Positions 43,998 through 52,002 of a stretch of 64,000 nt of DNA are shown here, in pieces. Position numbers and translations under genes: made by a program. Every line of letters starts with the position of its first letter. The stretch's first letter is position 1. The stretch lies in contig JAIXSY010000025.1 of assembly GCA_027484445.1 (NCBI GenBank), forward strand, positions 186,001 through 250,000, given 5' to 3'. Under the pieces are notes generated by a model. It searched no databases and had not been told where the DNA came from. It saw only the letters and a program-made list of their open reading frames with translations. The DNA comes from Verrucomicrobiaceae bacterium. Lineage in GTDB: Bacteria; Verrucomicrobiota; Verrucomicrobiia; Verrucomicrobiales; Verrucomicrobiaceae.

Positions 43998-45398
43998 TCA
44001 GGCAAGGATCGAATTCAGCACATGGCCATGCACATCCGTCAGCCGTCGGTTGGCTCCGTTGTGGTAATAAGTGAGCTTCTCGTGATCGAGACCGAGGAGG
44101 TGCAAGACTGTGGCGTAGAAGTCATAAACCGTAGTGACATCCACGGCTGCACGACGACCAAAATCATCCGTCTCACCATGGCTTACGCCACCTTTTACTC
44201 CCGCGCCCATCATCCAGGTGGTGAAGGCGTCAGGGTTGTGATCCCGGCCACTGGTTCCCTCCTGGTGCGTCGGCATCCGACCAAACTCTGTGCACCAAAT
44301 GACCAGAACATCATCCAGCATGCCACGCTGTTTCAGATCGGTGAGCAATGCTGCTGTAGGCTGATCAAAGATCGGCCCATGGCGCTTGTAGTCGGCCTTC
44401 AAAGTCTTGTGCGCATCCCAATTCAACAGGCCATCCACCGCACTGGCTCTTGAGGCACAGTAGAGACTGACATAGCGCACCCCTTGCTCTAGAAAGCGCC
44501 TGGCTAGCAGGCAATTGCGCGCATAAGCTGCCTTCAGTTCATTGGCATCTTGAGTTCCGTAGAGGTCATGCACATGCTGAGGTTCCCTCGAAAGATCGCT
44601 GACTTCAGGAGCCGTCAGCTGCATCTTTGCTGCCATTTGGTAGGCTGCCATACGAGCCTGCAACTCATGATGGCCAGGATGAAGCTTGGCGTGTTGGCGA
44701 TTGATCTGCTGGAGAAAATCACGCGTGTCCTGTTCCTCGTCCTCATGGATGACAGGCGGGCGCACGAGATTTCGCAAGGCCTGCTGAGCCGACATGGTGA
44801 CAGCTTGATGCTGGGCGGGCAGGAATCCATTCGACCAGTTGGCTTTGCCGTTTGGCGGCTCTCCGCGTAGGTCCTGAATCGCGACATAAGTGGGCAGATT
44901 GTCATTCAGCGAACCCAAGGCATAGCTGACCCAAGAACCTGCGGAAGGAAACCCTTCGCGCGTAAAGCAAGAGTTCATCGCGATGCACCCTGGCCCATGC
45001 GTGTTGGTCCGGCTGGTCATGCTGTGGATGAATGCCATGTCATCTGCATGACGGGAGAGATGCGGTAGCAGCGATGAGATCATCTTGCCGCTCTGACCCG
45101 CAGGTTGAAAGGCCCAGGGTGACCTCATGAGGTTGCCGTTTTTACCCTGAAAACTCACCTCAGGCGCACCTGGCAGCGGCCTGCCATGATGCTTTTCCAG
45201 CAACGGCTTATGATCCCAAAGATCCACATGAGAAGCACCGCCCGGGCAGAAAATCTGTAGCACTTGCCGGGCCTTGGGATGGTAGTGGGGCTGAGGACGA
45301 TGCTCAGCCCCCCACAGGCGTGACAAGGCAATGCCCGTCAGGCCCGTGGTCATGTGACTCAATAAGTCACGACGTGAGAAATCAAGCGGCTCATTCAT
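43998..45398 (-). CDS. DUF1501 protein (Tat-exported, sulfatase/alkaline-phosphatase-like fold)
   Basis: A 466-residue protein with a twin-arginine leader (FSRRDLLSHMTTGLTGIALS). The body has DUF1501 landmarks: QIFCPGGASHVDLWDHKP, DDMAFIHSMTSRTNTHGPG, QGVRYVSLYCASRAS, and the final TEFGRMPTHQEGTSGRDHNP block, which holds the conserved Glu-Phe-Gly-Arg and Asp-His-Asn-Pro residues expected for metal binding by analogy with the alkaline-phosphatase superfamily. DUF1501 genes are regularly paired with PSD1 genes, as here. Its start codon overlaps the stop of the upstream GntR gene by 4 bases (ATGA). The partner PSD1 begins 4 bases after its stop. The activity is unproven. Confidence 0.92.
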   Translation of the reverse strand: MNEPLDFSRRDLLSHMTTGLTGIALSRLWGAEHRPQPHYHPKARQVLQIFCPGGASHVDLWDHKPLLEKHHGRPLPGAPEVSFQGKNGNLMRSPWAFQPAGQSGKMISSLLPHLSRHADDMAFIHSMTSRTNTHGPGCIAMNSCFTREGFPSAGSWVSYALGSLNDNLPTYVAIQDLRGEPPNGKANWSNGFLPAQHQAVTMSAQQALRNLVRPPVIHEDEEQDTRDFLQQINRQHAKLHPGHHELQARMAAYQMAAKMQLTAPEVSDLSREPQHVHDLYGTQDANELKAAYARNCLLARRFLEQGVRYVSLYCASRASAVDGLLNWDAHKTLKADYKRHGPIFDQPTAALLTDLKQRGMLDDVLVIWCTEFGRMPTHQEGTSGRDHNPDAFTTWMMGAGVKGGVSHGETDDFGRRAAVDVTTVYDFYATVLHLLGLDHEKLTYYHNGANRRLTDVHGHVLNSILA

Positions 45399-46078
45399 AG
45401 GGCAAGGTCTTCCCGTGCGTGTTCCAGATGAGTGCGCATGGCACGAGCGGCAGCACCTCCATTTTGATGCAAGATAGCCTTCAAAACCTTGGCATGATCA
45501 GCCACCGCGAGATCCTTCGTGACTCGGCTGTAGCCATGTTTCAGGCTAGCCGTCAGCAAATCCGAGAGTGAGGTGATCAACAGAGCCGAAATCTTGTTCC
45601 CTGAGGCCTCTGCGATGAGTCGATGGAAATCCCCATCGGCTGCGACCTGCTCCTCAAAGCTCGAAGACGCCACCAGTCGGTCATGACAGGCGGACAAAGC
45701 ACGCAAGTCCGCACTTTTGGCTCGCTCCGCTGCCAAACGTGCATTTTCAGGTTCGAGAGCGAGTCGCACCTCTGTGAGCTGTGCGATTCGCTGCTTTTCA
45801 TCCGGGACCAGTAGGCTCAAAGAGCCGTTCAGGGGTTTGTGCAGCTTATCCACGACCTTCATGCCGCTGCCCTGACGAATCTCCAGCAGCCCCTGAAGTT
45901 CCAGCCGCTTTGCAGCCTCTCGCACCACACTTCGGCTGACTCCTAGCTGAGCGGACAGCTCACGCTCCGTCGGTAGCCAGCCGTTGTCATCCCGCAAATC
46001 ACGACGGGCGATCTCCGACAGGGACTGACAAACCTTTTCCACAAGAGAAGGCGGACGTGCTATGGCATCGAGAAACAT
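45395..46078 (-). CDS. GntR-family regulator, FadR subfamily (FCD domain)
   Basis: A 227-residue transcription factor. The N-terminal winged helix is typical (LPTERELSAQLGVSRSVVREA with the following AKRLELQGLLEIRQGSG). The C-terminal all-helical FCD domain contains the metal-ligand positions in DGDFHRLIAEASGN, ADHAKVLKAI and RTHLEHA. FCD regulators usually sense carboxylic acids such as sugar acids. It is the first gene of an operon with DUF1501 and PSD1 genes and overlaps the DUF1501 start. A perfect TGGTCTGACCA sits 10 bases before its start codon, matching the FadR-subfamily pattern, so the operon is probably autorepressed and relieved by a substrate of the pathway. Confidence 0.92.
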   Translation of the reverse strand: MFLDAIARPPSLVEKVCQSLSEIARRDLRDDNGWLPTERELSAQLGVSRSVVREAAKRLELQGLLEIRQGSGMKVVDKLHKPLNGSLSLLVPDEKQRIAQLTEVRLALEPENARLAAERAKSADLRALSACHDRLVASSSFEEQVAADGDFHRLIAEASGNKISALLITSLSDLLTASLKHGYSRVTKDLAVADHAKVLKAILHQNGGAAARAMRTHLEHAREDLAL

Positions 46079-46088
46079 GATGATCAGG

Positions 46089-46099
46089 TGGTCTGACCA
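46089..46099. promoter_or_regulatory. Putative FadR-type operator TGGTCTGACCA
   Basis: A perfect palindrome TGGTC-T-GACCA, matching the FadR-subfamily consensus TnGTnnnACnA, lies directly upstream of the GntR-DUF1501-PSD1 operon and between it and the divergent coiled-coil gene. Its position suits autorepression. Binding by the encoded regulator is an inference. Confidence 0.6.
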
Positions 46100-46195
46100 A
46101 TTTACTGAACCTAGCTGGGCTTTCTATCAGCTCACCTATCACCTAGCGTCATGATTTTCTCGCCAAACGAAGCGACTGAAGGTATGGAGTAAGCC

Positions 46196-47554
46196 ATGAA
46201 TACGCCTGCAAACCATGAAAGAGACTGGCAGAAGCTGGCTCAGCGCACTGCGCTCAAGGTGAATGCAGCCTGGATCGCACAATCGGCCAGCACCGGGCTG
46301 ATGATCCTGGGCATCCTTGGCTTTGTCGGCGTGCTTCTCTGGCGCTCATTGGGCTCGGAACCTAGCCTGTTGACCTTGGTAGGGGCCAGTCTTGGCGGTT
46401 TACTTGGCATCCTCATCATTGCCGTTGGCATGGGTTGGCAACATCGGATGAACCATGATCAGGCTCTGATCCGATTGGAATTCGAGTTGGGATTGAACAA
46501 CGCGCTCACCACGGCTCGGCATGGCAAGACTGCATGGCCCTGTCCACCCGCTCAGGTCAAAGATGGTCTGCACTGGCAGTGGCAGCGCCTGATGATCCCA
46601 CCGCTTTTTTTCATCGTGTGCATGGCGGGGGCTCACCTTTTGCCATTGAATGTAGATGAATCTCAAGTCATGCCCACGGCCAAACCTCAGGCTTGGCATC
46701 AGATGGAGGAATGGTTGGAAAAGCTGAAAGAAGAAAAGATAGCAGACAAAAACGCACTGGAGGAGCGAGAGCAAAAGCTCCGTGCTTTATCGGAGCGTCC
46801 AAAAGAGGACTGGTTCAGCCACGAAAGCTTGAATGCCTCCGACGAATTGCGTGAGCAATTGAAGCGCGATATTCAACGCCTAGGACAGCAGCTGAGCGAT
46901 GCGGCACGTAGCCTTGATGCTCTGGGCCAGCATCATGAGAAGCTGAGCGAAGCGGGTCGTGAGCAGATGCAAAAAGAACTCACCGAAGCCATTGAGCAAA
47001 TGCGCTCTGGAAGCATGAAACCCGATGCCGATCTCATGGACAAGCTTTCCCTGCTCGACCCAAAAGACCTGAAAGGCTTGTCCAAGGAACAGCTGAAGCA
47101 AATGCAAGACTCCATGAAGCAAAAAGCAGGCGTCTGTGAATCCATGAAACCAGGCTTTGGAGGGGAAAAGGGGTTCCTCGGCGATGGTGAGGGAGAAGAT
47201 GACGCGCTGGCAGAAAGCAAGAAGTCAGGCAATCAGATGCCGACCGGGCCCAACCAACCCAACGCGGGCCAGGGCGAAGAGGGTCGCGGACCAGGAACCG
47301 CTCCTCTGACCCTATCGGAAGAAGCCAACGACTTTGGCACCCACAAGACCGAAGGACTCACAAGCCGTGACTTTAGCCGAGCTCAACCCGGCACCTTGCT
47401 TGGCGTGCAAAACGGAACGCATGAGATCGACCAAAGCGCCTCAGGACCCCAAGCTGCTGGAACGGCGAAGAGCCTTGGCCAAGGCGGGGGGCAGGTCTGG
47501 CGCGATAGCCTGAGCCCCGAAGAAAAGGCGGTGCTGAAGCAAGTGTTTCGATGA
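46196..47554 (+). CDS. Membrane protein with C-terminal coiled coil and disordered tail
   Basis: A 452-residue protein not assigned to a named family with confidence. Two hydrophobic helices lie near residues 27-50 (STGLMILGILGFVGVLLW) and 61-82 (LVGASLGGLLGILIIAVGMG). A third is near 132-150 (RLMIPPLFFIVCMAGAHLLP). A long charged coiled coil covers ~160-330 (WHQMEEWLEKLKEEKI..., LREQLKRDIQRLGQQLSDAA). The final ~120 residues are Gly/Pro/Gln-rich and likely disordered, with a terminal LSPEEKAVLKQVFR. Proteins of this architecture occur in MoxR/DUF58/transglutaminase-type loci of related bacteria, but none of those genes is adjacent. It is divergent from the GntR operon. Confidence 0.7.
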   Translation: MNTPANHERDWQKLAQRTALKVNAAWIAQSASTGLMILGILGFVGVLLWRSLGSEPSLLTLVGASLGGLLGILIIAVGMGWQHRMNHDQALIRLEFELGLNNALTTARHGKTAWPCPPAQVKDGLHWQWQRLMIPPLFFIVCMAGAHLLPLNVDESQVMPTAKPQAWHQMEEWLEKLKEEKIADKNALEEREQKLRALSERPKEDWFSHESLNASDELREQLKRDIQRLGQQLSDAARSLDALGQHHEKLSEAGREQMQKELTEAIEQMRSGSMKPDADLMDKLSLLDPKDLKGLSKEQLKQMQDSMKQKAGVCESMKPGFGGEKGFLGDGEGEDDALAESKKSGNQMPTGPNQPNAGQGEEGRGPGTAPLTLSEEANDFGTHKTEGLTSRDFSRAQPGTLLGVQNGTHEIDQSASGPQAAGTAKSLGQGGGQVWRDSLSPEEKAVLKQVFR

Positions 47555-47607
47555 GGGCCCATGGAAGCCGCACGACTCACTCATTCGATCCAATGGCTTG
47601 CCTGCCC

Positions 47608-48981
47608 TCAACTGAGGAACTTGCCTGGATTCAAAAGGCCATCAGGATCGAGCGCTGCTTTGATCCGCAGGTGAGTGTCATGCGCTGTGTCTCCCACGGC
47701 CTCACGCCACCATCTTTTCTTCGCGAGCCCGACTCCATGCTCACCTGTGATGGCCCCCCCCCAGGCTATGATTTGACGGAATAGCTGATCGAGGGCGATC
47801 TCTGCACGCTCACGCACAGGAGGATCATCCATGGTCGGCACCATGATGTTGACGTGGATGTTGCCATCGCCCGCATGGCCAAAGCAAGCGACAGGGAAAC
47901 CATGCTCGGACTGCAATCGCTCTGCAAAATCGACCAACTCAACAAGACGCCCACGAGGCACCACGATGTCTTCGTTGAGCTTGATCAATCCCGTATTCCG
48001 CAGGCTGTAGCTGAACTCACGGCGCAGTTTCCAGAAACGCTCGCAAGCTTCCTCTCCCATCGCCTCTTCCAGCTCCAGACATCCGAGGTCGCGAACCAAG
48101 CGCGCTAGCAGTGACAACTCTCCTCGCACTGATGGCTCATGACCGTCGATCTCAACCAGTAGATGCGCCTCTCCGCGCGGCGTCACACTTTCCCCCAAAT
48201 ACTCGCGTGCCGCACGCAGCGTGAATTTGTCAGCAATCTCCAGCGCGCTGGGCAAAAAGCCCGAGTTGAGGATCCTTTGCACCGCATGGGCAGCTTCCGC
48301 AAAGCTACGAAAACCCGCCGAAAGCATCGCGCGTGTCGGCGGATGCGGAATGAGCCGTAGCGTCGCCTGCGTCACCACACCAAGCATGCCCTCGCTCCCC
48401 ACCATGAGTCCGACGAGATCAAAGCCAGTCTTGTTCTTGTGACAGCGCCCCCCTGCCTTGACGATGCTGCCCCCCATCAGCACGGCCTCCATCCCCAGAA
48501 CATAGTGGCGTGTCACACCATACTTCAGGCAACGAGGTCCACCCGCGTTGGTGGCGATGTTGCCGCCAAGGCTGCACTCCTTTAACGAAGCCGGATCCGG
48601 CGGGTAAAACCACCCTTTTTCCCGAACCGCTTTTTGCAAAGCTCCAGTGATCACCCCTGGTTCCACCACGGCGACTCCATCGGCTGTGTTGATTTCGAGA
48701 ATTCGGTTCATGCCAAAAACAGACAGAGCGATGCCGCCCTGCACTGGCACACAGCCGCCCACGTAACCGACTCGTGCCCCCTGGGGCGTGACAGGGATTT
48801 TGCGCTCTTGCGCGAAACGAAGCGTCTCTGCGACATGCTCTGTCGATTGCGCATGAACCACCACGGCAGGCGATGCCGAAGCAAACCACTTATCCGTGCT
48901 ATGCGCTGCCAAATCCGCCGAGTGCACAGAAACACGATCAGCACCCAGACGAGAAACCAAATCATCCACAAAAGAAGACAT
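47608..48981 (-). CDS. FAD-binding oxidoreductase, GlcD / D-lactate dehydrogenase type
   Basis: A 457-residue flavoprotein of the vanillyl-alcohol-oxidase fold. The start was placed at MSSFVDDLVSRLGADR because AAGGA precedes it at good spacing; the frame extends 34 codons further without support. The FAD domain has PVTPQGARVGYVGGCVPVQG, the LKECSLGGNIATNAGGPR motif and a GLMVGSEGMLGVVT block. The substrate/cap domain ends with CFGHAGDGNIHVNIM and GGAITGEHGVGLAKK, which provide catalytic His residues in GlcD-type enzymes. It oxidises a 2-hydroxy acid such as glycolate or D-lactate. GlcE and GlcF partner genes are not adjacent, so the electron acceptor is unresolved. Confidence 0.9.
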   Translation of the reverse strand: MSSFVDDLVSRLGADRVSVHSADLAAHSTDKWFASASPAVVVHAQSTEHVAETLRFAQERKIPVTPQGARVGYVGGCVPVQGGIALSVFGMNRILEINTADGVAVVEPGVITGALQKAVREKGWFYPPDPASLKECSLGGNIATNAGGPRCLKYGVTRHYVLGMEAVLMGGSIVKAGGRCHKNKTGFDLVGLMVGSEGMLGVVTQATLRLIPHPPTRAMLSAGFRSFAEAAHAVQRILNSGFLPSALEIADKFTLRAAREYLGESVTPRGEAHLLVEIDGHEPSVRGELSLLARLVRDLGCLELEEAMGEEACERFWKLRREFSYSLRNTGLIKLNEDIVVPRGRLVELVDFAERLQSEHGFPVACFGHAGDGNIHVNIMVPTMDDPPVRERAEIALDQLFRQIIAWGGAITGEHGVGLAKKRWWREAVGDTAHDTHLRIKAALDPDGLLNPGKFLS

Positions 48982-49150
48982 CCCCCATCCTTGCACGACC
49001 TTTTGCCCGTGAGCAAGAGCGTCCACCCAAGACCGCAAGTCATGGCCAAGGAATGGAAAGATAGCGCTAAGCTCCCCAGGCATTCTGTTCTGTCGGGCTG
49101 CGAGGAATCCAAGGATAGAGGTGGACGCGCCAAACGTTACTCAGGCAACG

Positions 49151-50413
49151 ATGAGCACTTTTACTTTTCAAAAGCATCTTTCGCGTCGTGCCATGCTGCG
49201 TGGCGCGGGCATCACGCTCGGTTTGCCGCTGCTTGAAGCGATGATTCCGGCCTTGGCAGGGGTGAAGGAGACGAGGCAGGCGAAGCGCTTTGTGGGAATG
49301 AGTCTAGCACTCGGACTGCACAATCCGAATTTGGTGCCGGAAGGCTCGGGGCGCGGCTACAAGCCTTCACGTTATCTCGCGGACATTCAGGACCTGCGGG
49401 AGGATTTTACAGTGGTGTCGGGTTCTTCGCATCCGGGCGTCACGGGAGGTCACACGGCGGAGGGGAGCATTTTTTCGGCTTGTCCGAATGCGCGGGGCTC
49501 GACGACGCGGAACACGATCTCGCTCGACCAGCTGATGGCGAAGCACTTGGGGCATGAGACGCGGTTTCCATCGCTCGTTTTGAACACGAACTCGCAAACG
49601 AGCCCGAGCTACACGGAGAATGGCTCGATGATTCCGGCGGAAAACAGTGCGATGAAGCTCTTCACGCGACTGTTTGTCGATGACACCCCTGCCGAACAGG
49701 AGCGGCAGGCCGAATTGATCCGCCAGGGCCGCAGCGTGATGGACGTGGTGGGTGCTGAAGCCAAATCGCTGCAACGCGAACTCGGCGCTGGAGATCGTGA
49801 CAAGCTCGACTCGTGGTTCACCAGCGTGCGTGAGCTGGAGCAGCGACTCGCCGCAAACGAGGCTTGGACGCACAAGCCAAAACCGAAGGTGAAGCTCGCG
49901 CTGCCGCGCCAGATCCCACGCGACAACGAAGTGGCCGTTGAGCGCATCTACCTCGACATCGTGCACATGGCGCTGGCCACCGACAGCACGCGATTCATCA
50001 CGCTACACGTGACCGGAAACAACGTGCAGGGCATCGAAGGCGTCGAAGAAAGCTACCACAACCTCAGCCACCACGGCATGGACGAGGAAAAGCTGGCGCA
50101 GCTCGCCCTCGTCGAGCAGGGCGTCATCCACGAATGGGCCGCCTTTCTGCGCAAACTAAAGACCGACAAGCTGCTCGACGACACGATGGTGCTGCTGACC
50201 TCCAACCTCGGCAACGCCAGCAGTCATGACAACAAGAACATGCCCGTCCTCTTCGCCGGAGGCGGCTTCAAGCACGGCCAGCACCTCGCCTTTGACCCAA
50301 ACGACAACTACCCACTGCCGAATCTGTATTTGAGCATGCTGCACCGCCTCGGAATGCAGGATAAGGCCTTCGCGACGAGCACGGGAGAGATGACAGGCCT
50401 CGAGACCGCATGA
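49151..50413 (+). CDS. DUF1552 protein, Tat-exported, without its usual cytochrome partner
   Basis: A 420-residue protein. The start at MSTFTFQKHLSRRAMLRG gives a twin-arginine signal peptide (SRRAMLRGAGITLGLPLLEA). DUF1552 landmarks include FVGMSLALGLHNPNLVPEGS, VSGSSHPGVTGGHTAEGS, STTRNTISLDQLMAKHLG and the C-terminal LTSNLGNASSHDNKNMPVLF with FAGGGFKHGQHL. Such proteins are normally encoded next to a large DUF1592/DUF1588 (PSD3-5) cytochrome protein; none exists within 20 kb on either side here. The role in the phylum is unknown, by analogy to DUF1501 perhaps a hydrolase-like partner. The following lipoprotein starts 65 bases on, same strand. Confidence 0.9.
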   Translation: MSTFTFQKHLSRRAMLRGAGITLGLPLLEAMIPALAGVKETRQAKRFVGMSLALGLHNPNLVPEGSGRGYKPSRYLADIQDLREDFTVVSGSSHPGVTGGHTAEGSIFSACPNARGSTTRNTISLDQLMAKHLGHETRFPSLVLNTNSQTSPSYTENGSMIPAENSAMKLFTRLFVDDTPAEQERQAELIRQGRSVMDVVGAEAKSLQRELGAGDRDKLDSWFTSVRELEQRLAANEAWTHKPKPKVKLALPRQIPRDNEVAVERIYLDIVHMALATDSTRFITLHVTGNNVQGIEGVEESYHNLSHHGMDEEKLAQLALVEQGVIHEWAAFLRKLKTDKLLDDTMVLLTSNLGNASSHDNKNMPVLFAGGGFKHGQHLAFDPNDNYPLPNLYLSMLHRLGMQDKAFATSTGEMTGLETA

Positions 50414-50478
50414 ACATGGGAAGAGTTCTGGCACGAGCCGTTTGCAAGCGAAGTGAACCCTGGCATTCTAACCTTCCA

Positions 50479-50961
50479 ATGATGCGTCCTACCTTTTTGT
50501 TTTGGGTTTGCTTAGTTCTCCTGATCACAGGAATCAGCGGCTGCTCGACCAACACGATGCCGACTCCCGATCAGCTCGACCAACTGGAGCGTCAGGTCCG
50601 AGCCGAGCATCAATCTCAGTATGATGAATTGTCAAAGCAACGCTCTTCAGGCCAACTCACGGTCGAGCAGTATCAGAGTTCATTATCGGCGCTAGATCAG
50701 AAGGTGAGAAACAAAGTGGACACGATGCTCTGGAGTCGGCATCAGCTTGCCCAAAGTGAACTTAAATCGCTCGGCATCCCAACCCCAGATGCACCGGTGC
50801 AGCTAGAGCCCCCCACAGCCGGTCAGGTGAACGGATCTCTCTACAGCTCGTCTCGCGTGAACGGCCTGGGCAATCAAATTCAGGGGAACTTCATGCGCGA
50901 CATGGGCGGTGGAAACTTCAATAGCGGACGACGTGCAGGCACCCTTTACGACGGTGAATGA
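50479..50961 (+). CDS. Small lipoprotein of unknown function
   Basis: A 160-residue predicted lipoprotein. The start at MMRPTFLFW gives a signal with lipobox ISGC at about residue 21, whereas the longer frame has no leader. The mature part contains a charged helical segment (DQLDQLERQVRAEHQSQYDE) and a second helix (LTVEQYQSSLSALDQKVRNK), then a Gly/Asn-rich tail (GNQIQGNFMRDMGGGNFN). No known domain was recognised. It precedes a zincin-like gene by 12 bases, indicating co-transcription. Confidence 0.72.
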   Translation: MMRPTFLFWVCLVLLITGISGCSTNTMPTPDQLDQLERQVRAEHQSQYDELSKQRSSGQLTVEQYQSSLSALDQKVRNKVDTMLWSRHQLAQSELKSLGIPTPDAPVQLEPPTAGQVNGSLYSSSRVNGLGNQIQGNFMRDMGGGNFNSGRRAGTLYDGE

Positions 50962-50973
50962 TCGACGGTAAAA

Positions 50974-51330
50974 ATGAAGGAGCAGCACTTGAAGAACATC
51001 GCGGAGGCAGAAATTCAGCGCACGCTGGCCAAACTCCCCGAAGAGCTGCGCCAAGCCCTGGTGAACTGCCGCATTGAGACCGAAGACACCTCTGACTCTG
51101 AGGACGAAAAGGACCTATTGGGTCTTTTTGAGGGCACCAGCCTGATGATTCCCGAAAGTGAATCCAGCAGCGATCTTCCCTGCATACGCCTCTTTCTAGA
51201 GAACCTATGGGACCATAGTGGCAAAAATCGGGCTCAATTTCGCGAAGAAGTCAGGATCACACTGCTGCATGAGATCGGCCACTACTTGGGGTTAGACGAA
51301 GAGCAAGTGGCCCAGCTGGGTCTAGCGTGA
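50974..51330 (+). CDS. Minimal zincin-like metallopeptidase (PF06262-type)
   Basis: A 118-residue cytosolic-looking protein with no signal peptide. The zinc-binding helix LLHEIGHYLGLDEEQ gives HExxH at residues 99-103 and the third ligand position in the D/E after the Gly. The N-terminal half (AEIQRTLAKLPEELRQAL, followed by GLFEGTSLM) matches the 'metallopeptidase family protein' Zincin_1/DUF1025 group of about 115-130 residues. No substrate is known for these small zincins. It is in a tight cluster with a lipoprotein (12 bases upstream) and a GYF_2 protein (48 bases downstream). Confidence 0.88.
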   Translation: MKEQHLKNIAEAEIQRTLAKLPEELRQALVNCRIETEDTSDSEDEKDLLGLFEGTSLMIPESESSSDLPCIRLFLENLWDHSGKNRAQFREEVRITLLHEIGHYLGLDEEQVAQLGLA

Positions 51331-51378
51331 TGGAAAGAGCTTTCCAGCCTAAACGGCCCGTGTCATAAGCAGAGCCAG

Positions 51379-51690
51379 ATGACTTGGTATTACAACAATG
51401 AAGGCGCTGCGAATGGCCCCCATGATGACAAGGCTATGCAAGAACTCGCCGCGAAAGGCCTACTGAATGCACATACGCTGATCTGGCAAAACGGCATGGA
51501 ACTCTGGAAAGAAGCAGGCACACTGAAACCGGAGTGGTGGCAACCGCTAACGAATCCCCCTCCAGAGGTGAAAAAGCCCGAATCGTCCACTTCCCTCCTC
51601 GGAAGACGCACACCTCAACCGCTCGCGCCTAGTGAAAAAGGCACGGTTGAAAAAAAGGGACTGCTGTCTCGGCTGTTTGGGAAAAAATAA
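51379..51690 (+). CDS. GYF_2-domain protein
   Basis: A 103-residue protein. The N-terminal 55 residues are a GYF_2 domain: WYYNNEGAANGPHDDKAMQE, LLNAHTLIWQNGMELW with the bulky aromatic positions W-Y-Y, G-P and W typical of the family. GYF-type domains bind proline-rich peptides in other systems; the bacterial GYF_2 version is often fused to membrane proteins. Here it is free-standing, with a short Pro-rich linker (NPPPEVKKPE) and a basic end (LLSRLFGKK), which might associate with membranes. It precedes tRNA-Ser on the opposite strand. Confidence 0.85.
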   Translation: MTWYYNNEGAANGPHDDKAMQELAAKGLLNAHTLIWQNGMELWKEAGTLKPEWWQPLTNPPPEVKKPESSTSLLGRRTPQPLAPSEKGTVEKKGLLSRLFGKK

Positions 51691-51726
51691 CAGGCTGCCT
51701 CAGTTTTCTTTTTTAGCTGAGAACGC

Positions 51727-51817
51727 TGGCGGTGAGAGAGGGATTCGAACCCTCGGTAGCGGATAAGGCTACGCATCTTTAGCAAAGATGTGCTTTCGAC
51801 CACTCAGCCATCTCACC
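51727..51817 (-). tRNA. tRNA-Ser (anticodon GCT)
   Basis: On the minus strand the sequence folds as a long-variable-arm serine tRNA. The acceptor GGTGAGA pairs with TCTCACC; the D loop contains GGCTGAGTGGTC. The anticodon stem-loop CATCT-TTGCTAA-AGATG gives anticodon GCT (codons AGC/AGU). A large variable arm (GCGTAGCCTTATCCGCTACC) and the T arm GAGGGTTCGAATCCCTC follow. The 3' CCA is encoded. It is antisense to no gene and lies between the GYF_2 gene and the coiled-coil cluster. Confidence 0.97.
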
Positions 51818-51852
51818 AATGCGCCTTCGCGTGTATCGCGTCGGAACACGTG

Positions 51853-51882
51853 TATCTAGGCTGACAGCTGCCAAGTCGTCAA
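51853..51882 (-). promoter_or_regulatory. Sigma70-type promoter of tRNA-Ser
   Basis: On the minus strand TTGACG, an 18-base spacer and TAGATA lie 36 bases upstream of the tRNA 5' end. This is close to consensus and gives a short leader of about 28 bases. Confidence 0.7.
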
Positions 51883-51941
51883 CGCAAAAGATGAAGATTG
51901 GCGAGTTTGAAACGAATTTACCGACATGTGCAAAATTGGTG

Positions 51942-51970
51942 TTGTCGTGAAAGTGGTCATTCGGTAGAAC
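51942..51970 (+). promoter_or_regulatory. Candidate promoter of the coiled-coil cluster
   Basis: TTGTCG and TAGAAC are separated by 17 bases, ending 32 bases before the start codon of the first coiled-coil gene. The -10 begins with TAG, like that of the tRNA-Ser promoter next to it. Confidence 0.5.
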
Positions 51971-52002
51971 AGCTGTCTAATTTTCACTTATTCACACCTA
52001 CC

